Shown: positions 1-10,344 of the stretch, in pieces
How the letters are laid out: every line of letters starts with the position of its first letter
Numbering within the stretch: the stretch's first letter is position 1
Source: JAWXCM01 sp034408745
GTDB taxonomy: Bacteria > Acidobacteriota > Terriglobia > Bryobacterales > Bryobacteraceae
Assembly (NCBI GenBank): GCA_034408745.1
Contig: JAWXCM010000397.1
Span: 1 to 14,864 of the forward strand
Direction of reading: 5' to 3'
Length of the DNA: 14,864 bases
Made by a program: the position numbers and the translations under genes
The notes under the pieces: generated by a model
Told to the model about the DNA's origin: nothing
Seen by the model: only the letters and a program-made list of their open reading frames with translations
Database searches by the model: none

Positions 1-91
1 AGCGATCCGGATTGTCCGCGACGACTTCCATGGTGACTGGAATTACACCATCTCCCCGAACTCGTAAAAAGTCCATCTAATTGTTTTACGC
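1..91 (+). mobile_element. Right end of an ISAzo13-like insertion sequence (boundary estimated)
   Basis: The transposase tail ends at 67. The stretch 68-91 (starting aaagtccatctaattgtttt) belongs neither to the transposase nor to the beta-propeller homology, so it should contain the terminal inverted repeat. The flanking gene still matches its family up to the codons for CQPK (about 95-106), so the element boundary should fall near 88-95. The left end, its inverted repeat and any target-site duplication are outside the window, so the boundary is inferred from where coding homology stops. Confidence 0.5.
2..67 (+). CDS. ISAzo13-family transposase, C-terminal tail (partial, cut by window edge)
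   Basis: Only the last 21 codons before a TAA stop (65-67) are in the window. They read IRIVRDDFHGDWNYTISPNS, and the block FHGDWNYTI.P is, from memory, the characteristic C-terminal end of 'Rhodopirellula transposase' / ISAzo13-family DDE transposases. The catalytic DDE domain would lie outside the window to the left, so whether the gene is intact cannot be judged. The frame is well defined and ends about 20-25 bases before recognisable PQQ-protein sequence begins on the other strand, which is the expected layout for the right end of an insertion sequence. The call rests on one short motif, so the family name is likely rather than certain. Confidence 0.6.
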   Translation, partial: AIRIVRDDFHGDWNYTISPNS

Positions 92-823
92 TTCCTTAGG
101 CTGACAGGTAAGACCTCGAACGAACCAGACCAGCTTGCCGTCAACAACGGAGTAGGCGCTGAGCTGGTAGGAGCCGGGTGCAATGATCTGCGCGGGGCCA
201 CGCGCAGGTCGATAGATGACAGGGGTCGAGTAGCCGTTGGTAACATCGCGTGGCGTTTTCCACGCGATCTTCCCGCTGTCCGCATCCACCCCGATCACGT
301 ACGCGTCCGTGTCCTGATCGCAAACGAGGATGACCTTTCCATCGGCATAGACAGGCGATGCAGCCACACCATGCAGACTGTTGAACGGTCCCAGCGGCAA
401 CTGCCACCGCTGTTTACCCTCGAAGTCATAAGAGACCAGTCCGAAGTCAGCGAAGAAGACAAAGACGTTCTTTCCATCGGTGACGGCCGTGGGAGCGGCA
501 CGGTGATTCAGGGTGTGCTGCGTTTCGCGTTTGCCAGCCCGGACGGATCGCCGCCACTGAACCTTGCCGGTGGTGCGACTCAGACACATCGTAATCAGTT
601 CATCGCCGACGGAAGCTGTCAGGAAAATGCGGTCGCCTGCAAGCACGGGGGAAGAGTTTCCCTCCGGCACGTCGACCTTCCACCGAACATTCTTTTGAGG
701 TCCGAACTCGGTCGGCAGTTGCCCGCAGGAAGCGCACAAGCCAGAGCCGTCAGGGCCACGGAGCTGAGGCCAGTCAGCGCCGAGCACACCCAGCGCGAGC
801 ATCGGGAACAGGAGGAAGCGCAT
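86..823 (-). pseudogene. PQQ-like beta-propeller protein, 3'-truncated
   Basis: This encodes an exported beta-propeller of the BamB/quinoprotein-dehydrogenase-like repeat type (PQQ_2). The chosen start at 823 gives a signal peptide (MRFLLFPMLALGVLGA) followed at once by DWPQLRGPDGSG, the usual mature N-terminus of these Acidobacteriota/Planctomycetota proteins; the open frame runs 37 codons further upstream but that stretch has no signal character. Blade motifs visible are SSPVLAGDRIFLTA, LSRTTGKVQWRR, AAPTAVTDGKNVFVFFADFG, ASPVYADGKVILVCDQDTDA and STPVIYRPARGPAQIIAPG. At 246 aa it is well below the roughly 400 aa I would expect. Homology ends at GLTCQPK and the stop (86-88) appears to come from the adjoining insertion-sequence end, so the last blades are missing. 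Specific substrate or partner is unknown; proteins of this type often sit beside DUF1553/DUF1501 pairs, as here. Confidence 0.75.
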
Positions 824-833
824 TTGCCTGTTA

Positions 834-839
834 TTTATA
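834..839 (-). promoter_or_regulatory. Candidate -10 box for the beta-propeller gene
   Basis: On the minus strand TATAAA (839 to 834, followed by T at 833) lies 10 bases before the ATG at 823. Transcription starting about 7 bases downstream would leave a leader of only a few bases. No convincing -35 was seen. A weak AGG (829-827) precedes the ATG, so ordinary initiation from a different promoter remains possible. Confidence 0.3.
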
Positions 840-866
840 CTAAGCCGTGTCGCACGGGTCTGTTGG

Positions 867-872
867 TATATT
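867..872 (+). promoter_or_regulatory. Candidate -10 box for the DUF1549/DUF1553 operon
   Basis: TATATT lies 9 bases before the ATG at 882 in the 58-base divergent intergenic region. There is no Shine-Dalgarno-like purine run between it and the start, so the transcript could be nearly leaderless. No good -35 match is visible and the assignment is from pattern only. Confidence 0.3.
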
Positions 873-881
873 CGTTCCATC

Positions 882-4070
<3,189 letters not shown>

Positions 4071-4074
4071 CCTT

Positions 4075-5508
4075 ATGGAATGTCGAAGATATGCGCAGTT
4101 CCTTTCGCGGCGCGAAGTGCTTGCCAGGAGCGCCTACGGGCTGGGTGCGGCCGCATTGCACTCGCTTCTCAGTCCCTCGCCCACGCACGCCGCTGGGCCA
4201 GTGTTCCCTAATTTCCCGCCCCGTGCAAAACGAGTGATCTTCCTGTTCCAGGCTGGCGGTCCGTCCCATCTCGATCTGCTCGACTACAAACCGGAGTTGA
4301 AGAGCCGGTTCAACCAGGACATCCCGCCCTCGATCTTCGGAGGGCAGCGGATTACCGGAATGGTGGCTCATCAGGACCGCCTGCCTGTCGCTCCAACGAT
4401 GTTTGATTTCCATCGGCACGGGCAAAGCGGAACATGGGTAAGCGACCTTCTCCCGCACACAGCGCGCATCACTGACGACATTTGCGTGCTGCGGGCCATG
4501 CATACGGAGGCGATCAACCATGACCCGGCGATCACACTGATGCAAACCGGATCCCAGTTACCAGGGCGGCCAAGCATGGGCGCCTGGATCGACTACGGGC
4601 TCGGCAGCGAAAACAAAAATCTGCCGGCATTCGTCGTGCTGAATTCGCTTCCGGGCAACGGCATGCCGGATCAGGGACTGCTCGCCCGCCTGTGGGGATC
4701 CGGGTTTCTGCCCAGCCGTTACCAGGGAGTACAGTTTCGAAGTGCAGGCGATCCAGTGCTCCATCTGTCTGATCCTCCTGGTATCACCCGGGAGCGGCGC
4801 CGCACCTTGCTCGACGGACTTGCAGCGCTGAATCAGAAAGCCTCTGAGAGGATCGGAGACCCGGAGATCGAGACCCGCATCGCACAGTACGAGATGGCGT
4901 TCCGGATGCAGTCGAGCGTGCCGGAACTGGCCGATACCAGTGGCGAGCCCGACCACGTCTACAAGCTGTACGGCGATGAGGCCAGGAAGCCCGGGACCTT
5001 CGCGGCGAACTGCCTTCTCGCCCGGCGTCTGGCGGAACGAGACGTTCGCTTTATACAGCTCTACCACCGGGGCTGGGATCACCATGGCGGCCTAACCGAG
5101 AAGCTGCCGGCTCTTGCGCGGGACACGGATCAACCATCCGCTGCGCTGGTCCTCGACCTGAAGCAGCGAGGATTGCTGGACGACACACTGGTTATCTGGG
5201 GTGGCGAGTTCGGTCGGACTCCCTATTCGCAGGGGCCGCTCAAGCGGGACAGCTACGGTCGCGATCATCACGGCCGCGTGTTTTCTATGTGGATGGCTGG
5301 AGGCGGGGTGAGGCGAGGATATGTTCACGGCAGTTCCGACGATTTCGGCTTTAACGTCGCCGACGGGGGCGTCCACGTACACGACCTGCAGGCGACTGTT
5401 CTTTATTTGCTGGGCATCAGCCATGAGAAGCTGACCTGGTCATTCCAGGGACGGCTATTCCGCCTCACAGATGTGAGCGGACGCGTCATAAAAGAGGTGG
5501 TTGCCTGA
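4075..5508 (+). CDS. DUF1501 family protein, Tat-exported
   Basis: A 477-aa member of the DUF1501 family (alkaline phosphatase/sulfatase-like fold). The N-terminus carries a twin-arginine signal, SRREVLARSAYGLGAAAL (RR at 12-13), with a cleavage region near THAAG (37-41). Family signatures are GGPSHLDLLDYKPEL (from 61), GWDHHGGL, WGGEFGRTP (from 375) and YGRDHHG (D397, H398, H399), the last resembling metal-binding positions of the superfamily. Start and coupling: AAGGG at 4062-4066, inside the end of the previous gene, gives an 8-base spacing to the ATG, and the intergenic gap is 4 bases, so co-translation with the DUF1549/DUF1553 protein is likely. These two families are routinely neighbours and probably work together outside the cytoplasm; the substrate is unknown. 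Length is normal for the family and no defect is seen. Confidence 0.93.
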   Translation: MECRRYAQFLSRREVLARSAYGLGAAALHSLLSPSPTHAAGPVFPNFPPRAKRVIFLFQAGGPSHLDLLDYKPELKSRFNQDIPPSIFGGQRITGMVAHQDRLPVAPTMFDFHRHGQSGTWVSDLLPHTARITDDICVLRAMHTEAINHDPAITLMQTGSQLPGRPSMGAWIDYGLGSENKNLPAFVVLNSLPGNGMPDQGLLARLWGSGFLPSRYQGVQFRSAGDPVLHLSDPPGITRERRRTLLDGLAALNQKASERIGDPEIETRIAQYEMAFRMQSSVPELADTSGEPDHVYKLYGDEARKPGTFAANCLLARRLAERDVRFIQLYHRGWDHHGGLTEKLPALARDTDQPSAALVLDLKQRGLLDDTLVIWGGEFGRTPYSQGPLKRDSYGRDHHGRVFSMWMAGGGVRRGYVHGSSDDFGFNVADGGVHVHDLQATVLYLLGISHEKLTWSFQGRLFRLTDVSGRVIKEVVA

Positions 5509-5531
5509 TCGGGTAAGCCGTGGGCTCAGGC
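5503..5531. terminator. Weak hairpin between two convergent genes
   Basis: GCCTGA (5503-5508) and TCAGGC (5526-5531) are perfect 6-base inverted arms around a 17-base loop. The arms contain the TGA stop codons of the two convergent genes. There is no T-run, so if it acts as a bidirectional terminator it is not a classic one; it may be chance. Confidence 0.25.
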
Positions 5532-6695
5532 GGTTGCGTGCTGGCTTTGCTTCGGCGCCTGGTAACTCACCTTGAGGTGCGGCGTCTCGAGCCGCTTTCC
5601 CTGCATCTTCGAAGTGAGGCAGCTCTCGAGCATGCCGCTGACGATCAGCGTACGTTCCGCCGGGTACGGTGCGCGCCCTGTTTCGAACGTCTCCTCAATC
5701 TTACTCACCAGACATGCCGAGTAAGTGACGTTCGGCACCGGGGTCAACAGAAACTGACACGACTTAATCCCCGACCCGCGGACCCGTGCCGCGAAGTTGA
5801 AATCCTGGACCGCCCCGTTCAGCATCAGCAGAGTCGTCTTCAGACCGTCGTTGTGTTCGATGAAGTAAGCCGCCGGCTTCTTCACCAGCCGCTGCAGTTC
5901 GCCGCTGCCCACCAGATCCTGCGTCCGTCCATCCTCCAGAGTGAAGCCCTGAGGCGTGTCGCTTCTCGACAGCGCGGAGATCAGCAGGTCCTTTGACCAG
6001 CGTCCTTCCGCGCCCGCTTTCCAGACCGCGTCGCCTTCTATCATCTGGACGGTTCGCACGCCCGTTTCCCCGCCCTTCCGCCGTTCGATCATGCATTGCA
6101 TGGCTTCGAGCGCATGATAATCCATCGGGTCGGAGCCACCTACGCCGACCATCAGCGCCTCGTCTATCGTGCATCCCAGTGGCAATTCGAGATCCGGCAA
6201 CCGCCACGTGACCGGCAGCGATGACCCAGCGAGCAGAGGAAACTTCAGCCGCCTGGATTGATCCACCATCCACTTCGCGTGCTCAAAACTCCATGACAGG
6301 TGCTTGTCGTTGTAAATCGGGACTGCACGTCCGTCCTTCTCGAACACATCCACGCACTGCCTGAAAAATTCGTATCGCGGATACAAAACCTGGCCCTTGT
6401 CGTTTCGAGGATAATCGCCGTGCTCGACGATGCTCAACACCGCGTCGACGGCCAGTCTGTCTCCGCCGCACCGCAGTGCCTCAGCTATCGTCGGGTAGAC
6501 CTGGAAGCCGAACTCGCGCGCCCGCTCCGCGCTCTGATCCCCCTCCGGCTTCTGATCGATATACAGCGACACGATCTTCATATCCGGCCTGTGCCAGGCG
6601 CCGTGAATGGGATAGCCGACGAGGAAGCGGTCGGCGATGTGCTGCACGTGTGAAAGGTACTTGTAGATGGAACCGATGACGGCGATGCGCTTCAT
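5526..6695 (-). CDS. Conserved hypothetical protein, cytoplasmic paralogue of the upstream gene (possibly Rossmann-like)
   Basis: A 389-aa protein of a family I recognise only as conserved in Acidobacteriota and Planctomycetota. It starts directly with RIAVIGSIYKYLSH, a beta-strand/turn resembling the dinucleotide-binding start of Gfo/Idh/MocA oxidoreductases, but a proper GxGxxG is absent, so that relation is only a suggestion. Blocks shared with the gene just upstream include VYPTIAEAL (67-75), the region around YPR..KGQV.YPRY, NDKHLSW (129-135), AGSSLPVTWR (156-165), GGETGV (208-213) and EHNDGL (280-285). It lacks any export signal, unlike its neighbour. The start is firm: GGAGG inside the preceding gene is followed by TCATAG and the ATG, and the TAG stop of the upstream gene touches this ATG, so translation is coupled. 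Probably the two paralogues form a complex or act on the same substrate in different compartments; this is inference. Confidence 0.85.
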   Translation of the reverse strand: MKRIAVIGSIYKYLSHVQHIADRFLVGYPIHGAWHRPDMKIVSLYIDQKPEGDQSAERAREFGFQVYPTIAEALRCGGDRLAVDAVLSIVEHGDYPRNDKGQVLYPRYEFFRQCVDVFEKDGRAVPIYNDKHLSWSFEHAKWMVDQSRRLKFPLLAGSSLPVTWRLPDLELPLGCTIDEALMVGVGGSDPMDYHALEAMQCMIERRKGGETGVRTVQMIEGDAVWKAGAEGRWSKDLLISALSRSDTPQGFTLEDGRTQDLVGSGELQRLVKKPAAYFIEHNDGLKTTLLMLNGAVQDFNFAARVRGSGIKSCQFLLTPVPNVTYSACLVSKIEETFETGRAPYPAERTLIVSGMLESCLTSKMQGKRLETPHLKVSYQAPKQSQHATA

Positions 6696-7970
6696 CTATG
6701 ACCTCCAGTAAGTCGACTGGGTTGTAGCCTGATATCGGATGCTGGCCAGATGTGGAGTATCCAGTTTGACATTGCCCTGATGCAAGCTGTCGACACCAGC
6801 GGCCGTCAACCCCGTCGTGAGCAGGGTCCGCTCCACCGGATATGTTGGCTTGCCCGTATGGAACATCTGCTCCATATTGTTGACCAGCGGACTGAAGAAG
6901 CTGGCAAGCGTCGTGCGGCCATCCGGCATCGGTAAATACATCTGCGTGGAGAGAGTCTTGTTGTCGTCCAGCTTCGCGGCGAAATTGAAATCCTTCACCA
7001 GTCCACCCATTAACAGCATCGTTGCGCGAAGGCCGTCATTGTGTTCGTAGCAGTAAGCGACAGGATCCTTCACGAGTCTTTGCATGTCCTCGGTGGTGGG
7101 CATGATGTCATTGAATCCTTCCCGTGCCGGAGTAAGTGTGTGGCTCCGGCACAAGGCGGACTCCATCAGTTCCTTCGACCAGCGGCCCTCCTTATTCGCC
7201 CTCCAGAAAGCGTCTCCACGGAAGGCCTGCAGAGACTTCACACCGGTCTCACCACCCCGCCGGCGTTCGACCATGCACTGGATTGTCTCGAGTCCATGAA
7301 AGTCGTAGCTGTCCACTCCGCCGTAGCAGACGCACACTGCCTCGCGCACTCGCGAACCGAGCGGCATTTCCAGCGACGGCGTACGCCACGTGACCGGGAG
7401 GCTCGACCCGGCCATGAAAGGGAGCCTGAGTTCGCGCGCTGTGTCGTAGATCTCGCGAGACCAGTCCCACCGCCAGGAAAGATGCTTGTCGTTGAAGATC
7501 GGGACCGCGCGCCCACTGGCCCGAATTACTTTGAAGATCTCCTGAAAGAACTGGTACCGGGGATACTGGACCTGACCTTTTTCGGTACGCGGGTACTTGC
7601 CGTGTTCGCCGACCAGCACGATACCGTCGACCGCCAGCCGGCTTCCGCCCAGCGTAAGAGCTTCAGCGATTGTCGGGTACACCTTCATGGACGGGAATCG
7701 CTTCGCCCGATCCCGGCTAAAATCACCGTTTCCAACCTGATCGACGTACAGCGATACCAGATCCATCGCGGGGTGATGGTGCGTCCCGTTCCAGCCGTAG
7801 CCTTCCAGGAATCGGTCCACGATGTGTTGCGCGTGGGAGTGCTTGAAGTAGACCGTCGTAATCGCGGCGATTCTGGGTCGCGCCGGCCGCGCCTGAGTGC
7901 CCGTGAGCAGAGGTGCGGAAGCAGCTCCGGCAAGCAACTCGCGGCGTGAGATATTGCGTTCAGCAAGCAT
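6696..7970 (-). CDS. Conserved hypothetical protein, Tat-exported paralogue
   Basis: A 424-aa protein, first gene of a two-gene minus-strand operon. It opens with a twin-arginine signal, NISRRELLAGAASAPLL (RR at 9-10), and the conserved domain starts at about residue 33 (RIAAITTVYFKHSHAQHIVD). It shares with the downstream paralogue the blocks SLYVDQ, VYPTIAEAL, EHGKYPR, NDKHLSW (160-166), MAGSSLPVTWR, GGETGV and EHNDGL over nearly the whole length, so the pair arose by tandem duplication. Conserved H, D, K and W residues clustered around NDKHLSW and GSSLPVTWR suggest a ligand or active site, but no reaction can be assigned. The ATG at 7970 overlaps an alternative ATG of the divergent dipeptidase (7969), and a TATAAT box lies 8 bases upstream. 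Function unknown; exported metabolic enzyme is a guess. Confidence 0.87.
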   Translation of the reverse strand: MLAERNISRRELLAGAASAPLLTGTQARPARPRIAAITTVYFKHSHAQHIVDRFLEGYGWNGTHHHPAMDLVSLYVDQVGNGDFSRDRAKRFPSMKVYPTIAEALTLGGSRLAVDGIVLVGEHGKYPRTEKGQVQYPRYQFFQEIFKVIRASGRAVPIFNDKHLSWRWDWSREIYDTARELRLPFMAGSSLPVTWRTPSLEMPLGSRVREAVCVCYGGVDSYDFHGLETIQCMVERRRGGETGVKSLQAFRGDAFWRANKEGRWSKELMESALCRSHTLTPAREGFNDIMPTTEDMQRLVKDPVAYCYEHNDGLRATMLLMGGLVKDFNFAAKLDDNKTLSTQMYLPMPDGRTTLASFFSPLVNNMEQMFHTGKPTYPVERTLLTTGLTAAGVDSLHQGNVKLDTPHLASIRYQATTQSTYWRS

Positions 7971-7978
7971 GTCGGCTC

Positions 7979-7984
7979 ATTATA
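7979..7984 (-). promoter_or_regulatory. Consensus -10 box for the paralogue-pair operon
   Basis: On the minus strand a perfect TATAAT (7984 to 7979) lies 8 bases before the ATG at 7970. Initiation at the usual distance would put the transcript start at or next to the A of the ATG, giving a leaderless mRNA. A -35 element at 17 bases is poor. The site lies just 5' of the divergent dipeptidase start at 8005. Confidence 0.45.
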
Positions 7985-8004
7985 GGACTTCGATCGGAGA
8001 ACTC

Positions 8005-9204
8005 TTGAAACGCTTCCTGCCCATTATCCTCACTGCCCTTCCTCTGCTGGCTGCAGCCGTAGTTTCAGATCGCGCCCGTAAACTACATAACGATGCTTTC
8101 GTGTTTGACGCTCACGTGCACGTCATTGACCGGCAACTGTACCACGGCGGTGACATAGGCACCCGGGTACCGGACGGGCAGTTCGATCTTCCGCGCGCCA
8201 AAGACGGCGGCATTGATGCCATGTTCTTCTCCGTCTTTGTTACGGAGGACTACTACCCGCAACGCATGGAAGTGAAACAAACGCTCCGCCTCATCGACCT
8301 TGCCCTCACTCAACTGGAGAGCAACAAGGCCAGGATTGAGCTGGCAAAGACCGCGTCCGATATTCCGCGCATTAACGCTGCTGGAAAGATCGCCGCCGTG
8401 CTGGATCTCGAAGGCGGCTTCGACCTGGACGGCGATCTGGGCGTTCTCCGAAACCTCTACCGCCTTGGGCTACGCTCCGCGCAGCTTTCCGCGCACAACT
8501 GGGCAAACAACTTCGCCGATTCGTGTTGCTCAAAGCCGAAGTTTGGAGGACTCAACGATCAGGGACGGGCCGTTGTCCGCGAGATGAACCGGCTCGGCAT
8601 GGTGATCAACATTTCGCACGCCTCGGACGAGACCATGGCGCAGGTCATCGATCTGAGCACTGTTCCAATAGTCGCCACGCATCACGGTCTGCGCATGATC
8701 AACGACATCCCGCGCAACATGCCCGAAAATCTCATGCGTAAGCTGGCGGCCAAAGGAGGTGTCATCGGCTTCCAGATCGGGAATGAGTTCCACAACGTGA
8801 AGGCGTTCCAGTGGCGAACCGAGCATGCGGGAAAGCCGTTCTGGGACACCAGCGAGATCGCGAATCGACAAGGTCAGATGACGATAGATCAAATCGACCG
8901 CAAAGTCGCGCCAACATTCCCGATGATGGGTGTGAATACGCCGCAGGATATTCTGCTGACTCCGGAAGGCTGGATTGAGGTGGTGGAAAGAGCCATCGCC
9001 ATTGTCGGCGAAGACCACGTAGCTCTGGGCAGCGACTTCGACGGAGGACCGACACCGCCGCGTGGCATGCGCGATATCTCCGATACGCCGCTGCTTACAG
9101 AAGCTATGCTGCGCCGCGGATGGCCGGAGCAGCGAATCCGCAAGTTTCTCGGCTTAAACATGCTCCGCGTGTTCCGGCAGATTACGGAGCCTGCACGCCC
9201 TTAG
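8005..9204 (+). CDS. Membrane dipeptidase (peptidase family M19)
   Basis: A zinc-dependent dipeptidase of the renal dipeptidase/M19 family, 399 aa from the chosen TTG at 8005. TTG was preferred because GGAGA (7996-8000) precedes it and the protein then begins with a clean signal peptide (KRFLPIILTALPLLAAAV); the longer ATG at 7969 would add 12 hydrophilic residues and overlap the divergent gene. Metal-site candidates in order: DAHVH (H37, H39), DLEGG (E136), NISHAS (H205), THHG (H226) and GSDFDG (D344). The H205-H226 spacing of 21 equals that of the human enzyme as I remember it. The second residue of the first motif is His where M19 enzymes commonly have Asp (HxD). The enzyme would act in the periplasm or outside on dipeptides. 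It stands alone on its strand and ends 1 base from the convergent regulator fragment. Confidence 0.88.
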   Translation: MKRFLPIILTALPLLAAAVVSDRARKLHNDAFVFDAHVHVIDRQLYHGGDIGTRVPDGQFDLPRAKDGGIDAMFFSVFVTEDYYPQRMEVKQTLRLIDLALTQLESNKARIELAKTASDIPRINAAGKIAAVLDLEGGFDLDGDLGVLRNLYRLGLRSAQLSAHNWANNFADSCCSKPKFGGLNDQGRAVVREMNRLGMVINISHASDETMAQVIDLSTVPIVATHHGLRMINDIPRNMPENLMRKLAAKGGVIGFQIGNEFHNVKAFQWRTEHAGKPFWDTSEIANRQGQMTIDQIDRKVAPTFPMMGVNTPQDILLTPEGWIEVVERAIAIVGEDHVALGSDFDGGPTPPRGMRDISDTPLLTEAMLRRGWPEQRIRKFLGLNMLRVFRQITEPARP

Positions 9205-9205
9205 C

Positions 9206-9700
9206 TCAGGAGATGATTCGCTTACGCATCGCATATATCACGACCTCGGCCGTATTGTGCAAATCGAGTTTCTGCATCAGGTTGGTTCGGTGCGTATCCA
9301 CCGTGTGGATGCTGATATTCAGCAGCCCGGCGACTTCTTTGTTGCTTCTGCCTTCGGCAAGCAGTTGCAGCACCTCGCGCTCACGTTCGGTGAGCAGTTC
9401 CCACGTGTCCTGGATATTCTCCTGCTGCATGCGGCGAACGTAGTCTTCCATCAGCATATGAGCGATCTCCGGGCTGAAGAACGTCCGTCCCTGCGCAACG
9501 CGTCGCACGGCACGGATCAGGTCCGGTTCGGCCGAATCTTTGAGGAGATACCCTCGCGCACCTGCCGCCAGCGCCCGGACCAGATACTCTTCGTCGGAAT
9601 ACATGCTGAGGATGATCACTCCGGTGCGAGGGATGGCCCGGACGATCTGCGCCGCGGCTTCGATACCGTTGAGCTGAGGCATGGCGATGTCGATGAGCAC
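9206..9700 (-). pseudogene. NarL/FixJ-type response regulator, N-terminally truncated
   Basis: This 164-aa frame begins (GTG at 9700) in the middle of a receiver domain: VLIDIAMPQLNG contains the phospho-acceptor Asp, followed by ILSMYSDEEY, the GARGYLLKDS block with the conserved Lys, and a complete LuxR-type helix-turn-helix (LTEREREVLQLLAEGRSNKE, SIHTVDTHR). A full protein would be about 210-220 aa, so some 50 residues, including the acidic pair and first strands of the receiver, are missing. Upstream in this frame there is a TAG immediately before the leucine codon preceding the GTG, and the sequence there belongs to a histidine-kinase fragment. The DNA-binding part is intact and could be made if translation starts at the GTG, but phosphorylation control should be lost. 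It was probably once the partner of the kinase next door. Confidence 0.8.
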
Positions 9701-10021
9701 TAACTAAACAGCGGCTCCATGGCAGACCAGTAGCCTGTAAGTTGCTGCGCCAGTGCGTCGAGCGCTGTAGTCCCGCCGGGCCCCAAATTCCGTGCGCGCA
9801 GTTCCGTCAGCCGGGCATCAATCTGCCGACGGCACTGCGCTCACAGAATTCCGGTAAGTGGATGATGCCTCAGGAGAGTCGTCCAGCAAGTACTCGCGAA
9901 TCAGAATGCTGACCAGATACATCTGACGTTCCACGTCGCTTATGCTGCGCTCGATCCGCTCATGAGCCGCCTGGATCTGACGGATGTCGCGGTACACACG
10001 CTCAGTGCGGCGAAGTGCCAT
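9700..10021 (-). pseudogene. Histidine-kinase sensor-region fragment with a frameshift
   Basis: Reading from 10021 the frame gives MALRRTERVYRDIRQIQ, then HERIERSISDVERQ, MYLVSILIREYLLDD and SPEASSTYRNS. This resembles the periplasmic four-helix sensor region of acidobacterial histidine kinases that lie upstream of NarL-type regulators. The frame is lost near 9820-9850 (it would end at 9818), and family-like sequence resumes in another frame as CRRQIDARLTELRARNLG, then GGTTALDALAQQLTGYW and SAMEPLFS, ending at a TAG (9700-9702) made at the junction with the regulator. So there is one indel plus loss of everything from the second membrane segment through the kinase core. The 5' boundary is uncertain: upstream of 10021 the reading frame stays open, but no clean membrane segment is seen before plus-strand TolC sequence begins. 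Identification is by recalled family resemblance, not by a diagnostic motif. Confidence 0.6.
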
Positions 10022-10080
10022 GGTGCTCGGAAGGAACGCGCGCAGGAGCCGAGGCCGCGGTTCACCGCACCGGTGCAACT

Positions 10081-10293
10081 CGCGCAGACGTTGTCCTTTC
10101 AGTGCGGCGTGCGTATCTGGCTGCGTTGCGCGCCGATACCGTCCTGACCGTTGCCAAAGCGACTCAGGAGGCAAGACAGCTTGTCGTCGACCAGATATCC
10201 GAGCTTGTCAAGGCAAGTCTTAAATCGAGCCTGGATCTCAGCTTCGCTCAGACCGGTCTGTCTGAAGCCAGACTCCTGATCTCATCCGCTGAA
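10081..10293 (+). pseudogene. TolC-family outer-membrane efflux protein, N-terminal-half fragment
   Basis: The frame reads ADVVLSVRRAYLAALRAD from 10084, then TVAKATQEARQLVVDQ, LVKASLKSSLDLSFAQTGLS and EARLLISSAE, ending near 10293. This is the long periplasmic helix pattern of the first TolC repeat (V..AY...L.A......A......Q.......L.S.LD...A...L..A). Family sequence stops abruptly at SSAE; what follows in frame is antisense to the second fragment. The start of the gene, including its signal peptide and first beta strands, is missing too: before 10081 the other strand carries histidine-kinase sequence. A longer open frame (10015-10728) exists only because the surrounding sequence lacks stops. 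Confidence 0.65.
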
Positions 10294-10344
10294 AAGCCGC
10301 TGGCGTTGTCTGAGTTCCAGTCGGAAGCGCTGGCCCGGCGGCAC

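Noticed and set aside
7041..7949. Plus-strand open frame of 302 codons
   Set aside because: Antisense shadow of the Tat-exported paralogue; low stop frequency is explained by high GC.
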